NCBI GenBank assembly: GCA_029058705.1
Contig: JAIDXA010000240.1
Location: forward strand, 1-17,289
DNA from: Paramuribaculum sp.
GTDB lineage: Bacteria; Bacteroidota; Bacteroidia; Bacteroidales; Muribaculaceae
DNA: 17,289 nucleotides
Direction: 5' to 3'
Shown here: positions 15,213 through 17,289 of the stretch, piece after piece
Layout of the letters: every line of letters starts with the position of its first letter
Position numbering within the stretch: the stretch's first letter is position 1
Position numbers and translations under genes: made by a program
The notes under the pieces: generated by a model
Seen by the model: only the letters and a program-made list of their open reading frames with translations
Databases searched by the model: none
What the model was told of the DNA's origin: nothing

Positions 15213-16409
15213 ATGGAAAAAAAAGAACTTAAAGAATATCTGCTCGCCTGCCGCGAAAGATATATCGACGATCTGACAAACAACATCCTTCCCTTCTGGC
15301 TCAAACATGGCCGCGACAACGAAAACGGTGGCGTCTTCACATGCCTCGACCGCAAGGGAAATCTGATGGACACAACCAAATCAGTCTGGTTTCAAGGACG
15401 ATGCGCATTCATTTTCGCTTTCGCATATAACAACATCGAACCACGTCAGGAATATCTCGACTTCGCCAAAAGCTGCATCGACTTCAGCGACCGGTATTGC
15501 TACGACAAAGAAGGCCGCATGTTTTTCGAAGTGACAGCCGACGGCCGACCGCTCAGAATGAGACGCTATGTCTTCTCCGAAAGCTTCGCATGTATCGCAC
15601 TCGCCGAATATGCCATTGCCACAGGCGACAAAAACTACGCCGCACGTGCCCTCGACCTATTTGAGCGGATGATCTATTTCCTCTACACACCCGGAATCCT
15701 TCAGCCAAAATATGAAAACACACTTCAGGCCCGAGGACACTCCATCACAATGATACTCATCAACACCGGCTCACGTGTGCGCGCTGCCTGCGGCGACTCC
15801 CCCGAACTGAAAGCCCGCATCGACCGCTCGCTCGATGAAATCGAACGCTACTTCATGCACCCCGAATTCAAAGCCGTATTAGAAATGGTCGGTCCGGAAG
15901 GCGAACTGATCGACACTCTCAACGGCCGCGTCATCAACCCCGGCCACTGCATCGAGACTTCCTGGTTCATTCTCGAGGAGGCCCGCCACCGCGGATGGGA
16001 CAAAAAACTGACCGATATGGCCCTGACCATTTTCGACTGGAGCTGGGACTGGGGATGGGACGAAGAATTCGGCGGAATAATCAACTTCCGCGACTGCCGC
16101 AATTTCCCACCGCAGGACTACTCTCAGGACATGAAATTCTGGTGGCCGCAGACCGAGGCCGTCATTGCAACACTCTACTGCTACCTCGCATCCGGCGACA
16201 AAAAATACATCGAGCTCCACCGCAAAGCCAACGACTGGATGTACACCCACCTGCCCGACCCCGAATTCGGCGAATGGTATGGCTATCTCCACCGCGACGG
16301 AACAGTCGCCCAACCGGCCAAAGGCAACATTTTCAAAGGGCCGTTCCACATTCCGAGAATGCTCGTCAAATCTGTAATGCTAATTGACGACATTCTCGAA
16401 AAGCTCTGA
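15213..16409 (+). CDS. N-acylglucosamine 2-epimerase (AGE family)
   Basis: This is a 398-residue (alpha/alpha)6-barrel epimerase. Near residues 38-65 it has NGGVFTCLDRKG, then DTTKSVWFQGR, the signature of AGE-type enzymes rather than cellobiose 2-epimerases. The two family catalytic histidines are visible: His245 in GHCIETSW and His379 in PFHIPRML. It would interconvert N-acetylmannosamine and N-acetylglucosamine in the cytoplasm. In sialic-acid-using Bacteroides an epimerase of this type sits between the lyase and a GlcNAc kinase; here the kinase is encoded divergently from a shared 154-nt region. Other AGE-fold activities (mannose or glucose isomerisation) are less likely but not excluded. 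A 12-bp hairpin follows the gene. Confidence 0.88.
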   Translation: MEKKELKEYLLACRERYIDDLTNNILPFWLKHGRDNENGGVFTCLDRKGNLMDTTKSVWFQGRCAFIFAFAYNNIEPRQEYLDFAKSCIDFSDRYCYDKEGRMFFEVTADGRPLRMRRYVFSESFACIALAEYAIATGDKNYAARALDLFERMIYFLYTPGILQPKYENTLQARGHSITMILINTGSRVRAACGDSPELKARIDRSLDEIERYFMHPEFKAVLEMVGPEGELIDTLNGRVINPGHCIETSWFILEEARHRGWDKKLTDMALTIFDWSWDWGWDEEFGGIINFRDCRNFPPQDYSQDMKFWWPQTEAVIATLYCYLASGDKKYIELHRKANDWMYTHLPDPEFGEWYGYLHRDGTVAQPAKGNIFKGPFHIPRMLVKSVMLIDDILEKL

Positions 16410-16431
16410 CAACGCATCCACTAAAAACCAT

Positions 16432-16468
16432 ACAGGGCCTCCCAGCACTCGTTGCCGGGAGGCCTTGT
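16432..16468 (+). terminator. Terminator hairpin after the AGE epimerase gene
   Basis: ACAGGGCCTCCC (16432-16443) pairs with GGGAGGCCTTGT (16457-16468), 12 bp with one G-U pair around a 13-nt loop, 22 nt after the stop codon. The T-run that follows is weak (CATAC), so termination may be partial or may need another factor. Confidence 0.6.
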
Positions 16469-16491
16469 CATACAATAACATCACCCCGGTC

Positions 16492-16499
16492 TACGTTTA
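16492..16499 (+). promoter_or_regulatory. Candidate -7 box for the small beta-barrel gene
   Basis: TACGTTTA is one base off TAnnTTTG and lies 32 nt before ATG 16532, with an A-rich leader (ACAAAAATCAATC). The nearest upstream TTG (16465-16467) is 24 nt away, slightly too far, and is part of the terminator stem. This site is tentative. Confidence 0.35.
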
Positions 16500-16531
16500 A
16501 CTGAAAAGAAAACATTCAACAAAAATCAATC

Positions 16532-17176
16532 ATGAAACGAATCGCAATTTCATTCGTTGCCGCTGCGCTCACCATCGCAGTAAACGCACAGGAGTTCAAC
16601 GGGTGGGGACTGAGAGCCGCCCTCGACGTAAACCTGCCGGGAAAATGGAAAACACCAAACGGCGAATCAATCAAAATGTTCGACAAAGGAGCCGGAGGTT
16701 CAATAGGCGTCGTCTACAACCAACCAATCTCCGGAGACTTCTACTTCGAACCCGGACTTGCTCTCTTCTACGACACATACTCTTACAGCAATCTCAACAT
16801 AGCTTCTGACAGCGAAATAGTCGCAATCGACCCCAAAGTCAAAAAATTCGGGCTACGTATGCCGCTGAATTTCGGCTATCGCATATACCTCCCTTCGGGC
16901 TTCAATTTCGCCCTATTCACAGGTCCGGAACTTAATCTCGGTGTAAAAGGATCCATAGGGATCGACAAAGAGATTGCAGAAGAAGCAGACATTCCCGATG
17001 ACCTATACAAGTACGGCTACCGACGCTTCGACTGCTCCTGGAAAATCGGACTCGGATTTCCTATCGGCCGCTGGATTGTAAACTTAGAAGGCTCGTTCGG
17101 ACTCCTCGACCTCCACAAAAACGACATAAGCTTTCACGAAAACAGGCTCTCACTCTCACTCGGCTACGATTTCTGA
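16532..17176 (+). CDS. Small outer-membrane beta-barrel protein (porin-family/PorT-like)
   Basis: The 214-residue protein has a signal peptide (1-19, VNA|Q). Alternating amphipathic strands separated by Gly and Asn turns follow (for example GWGLRAALDVN, FYFEPGLALFYDTYSY, NFALFTGPELNLGV). It ends in LSLSLGYDF with a terminal Phe, the outer-membrane insertion signal recognised by the BAM machinery. It fits the 8-stranded OMP_b-brl_2 type (PF13568) common in Bacteroidales; no specific ligand or function is known. It appears monocistronic: a terminator hairpin precedes it and an IS element begins about 37 nt after it. Confidence 0.85.
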   Translation: MKRIAISFVAAALTIAVNAQEFNGWGLRAALDVNLPGKWKTPNGESIKMFDKGAGGSIGVVYNQPISGDFYFEPGLALFYDTYSYSNLNIASDSEIVAIDPKVKKFGLRMPLNFGYRIYLPSGFNFALFTGPELNLGVKGSIGIDKEIAEEADIPDDLYKYGYRRFDCSWKIGLGFPIGRWIVNLEGSFGLLDLHKNDISFHENRLSLSLGYDF

Positions 17177-17246
17177 CCACACCCACCAATAAAAAACATA
17201 AGCGCCCTCACCTGAAGTGACCCCAAAAAGTTGGACGGGTTATTAA

Positions 17247-17288
17247 CTATCCGATTTGAGAAAGAGTTCGGTATTGTACCGGACTCTT
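17247..17288 (-). CDS. IS3-family transposase OrfB, last 13 residues (partial)
   Basis: The minus strand reads KSPVQYRTLSQIG and then TAG at 17247-17249, about 30 bp inside the IS end. The motif SPVQYR close to a stop is the characteristic C-terminus of IS3-family DDE transposases, the OrfB/OrfAB integrase-like domain. The gene continues beyond the right edge, so whether it is intact cannot be seen. Confidence 0.8.
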   Translation of the reverse strand, partial: KSPVQYRTLSQIG

Positions 17289-17289
17289 T
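17261..17289 (+). repeat. 13-bp inverted repeat inside the transposase 3' end
   Basis: AAAGAGTTCGGTA (17261-17273) and TACCGGACTCTTT (17277-17289) flank a TTG triloop. In plus-strand RNA all 13 pairs form with a single U-G wobble; in minus-strand RNA the same site gives a C-A mismatch. The repeat runs to the window edge and may continue. It could act as a terminator for transcription entering the element from outside. Confidence 0.6.

Larger units (their letters stand above)
17213..17289 (-). mobile_element. Right end of an IS3-family insertion sequence (partial)
   Basis: The outer end reads inward from TG at 17213 as TGAAGTGACCCC followed by AAAAAGTTGGAC, the terminal inverted repeat style of IS3-family (IS150-like) elements. 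Inside it, the minus strand reads the C-terminus of an IS3 OrfB transposase, so this is the right end of an element transcribed toward the beta-barrel gene. The rest of the element and the target-site duplication lie beyond the window. The exact boundary (17213, possibly 17218) is by motif only. Confidence 0.8.

Noticed and set aside
17213..17289. Reading the right edge as an IS left end with an upstream insulator hairpin
   Set aside because: The minus strand encodes the conserved OrfB C-terminus and a stop codon, so this is the right end and the hairpin lies in coding sequence.
1..17289. CRISPR arrays, tRNA or rRNA genes, toxin-antitoxin or known defence genes
   Set aside because: Scanning both strands by eye showed no regularly spaced repeats, cloverleaf-like segments or defence domains. 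Every gap longer than 150 nt is short and accounted for in the feature list.

Overview
This window looks like chromosomal DNA from a moderately GC-rich member of the Bacteroidales (phylum Bacteroidota), most plausibly a Muribaculaceae-like gut commensal. The supporting signs are: Bacteroidota-type -7 boxes (TAnnTTTG, or one base off) at five of the six promoters proposed here; A-rich leaders with no clear Shine-Dalgarno sequence; signal peptides that mostly end A|Q; and family content typical of the order (a GIN-domain protein, a tricorn-like S41 protease, a BadF-type sugar kinase, small outer-membrane beta-barrels). The family-level placement is inference from composition.

Layout. Positions 3-1726 (+) hold the tail of a MATE-like transporter followed 2 nt later by a COG2509-type FAD oxidoreductase. 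This gene runs tail-to-tail, with a 10-nt overlap, into a minus-strand metal ABC importer pair (ATPase 1717-2421, solute-binding lipoprotein 2418-3332), which has no permease gene beside it. A short divergent promoter region (3333-3395) leads into a five-gene plus-strand operon: outer-membrane-like protein, M16 zinc peptidase, DusB tRNA-dihydrouridine synthase, GIN-domain exported protein, and Wzx-type flippase (3396-8765). The last three genes overlap or abut.

A minus-strand block follows: a 53-residue single-helix membrane protein (8801-8962); a strong terminator (9066-9099); a Bcp-type peroxiredoxin (9125-9580) 19 nt downstream of a 1091-residue secreted tricorn-like protease (9600-12875); phosphoserine phosphatase SerB (12971-14209); and directly upstream of it, with zero spacing, a GlcNAc-type BadF/BadG kinase (14210-15058). 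Divergent from the kinase is an AGE-family N-acylglucosamine 2-epimerase (15213-16409, +). Epimerase and kinase together would convert ManNAc to GlcNAc and then to a GlcNAc phosphate, the end of sialic-acid or amino-sugar salvage. The window closes with a small beta-barrel protein (16532-17176) and the right end of an IS3-family insertion sequence. The last 13 codons of that transposase are readable on the minus strand.

Most of the window is ordinary Bacteroidales housekeeping and envelope sequence, and I do not see a clear new defence or mobile system. The observations most worth a second look are the Cys/His-rich tail on the metal ABC ATPase and its missing permease, the interlocked near-leaderless divergent promoters at 3333-3395, the unlisted 53-residue membrane protein, the four signal peptides that all appear to give N-terminal glutamine, the lysine-rich insert in the secreted protease, and the hairpin built into the transposase 3' coding end.
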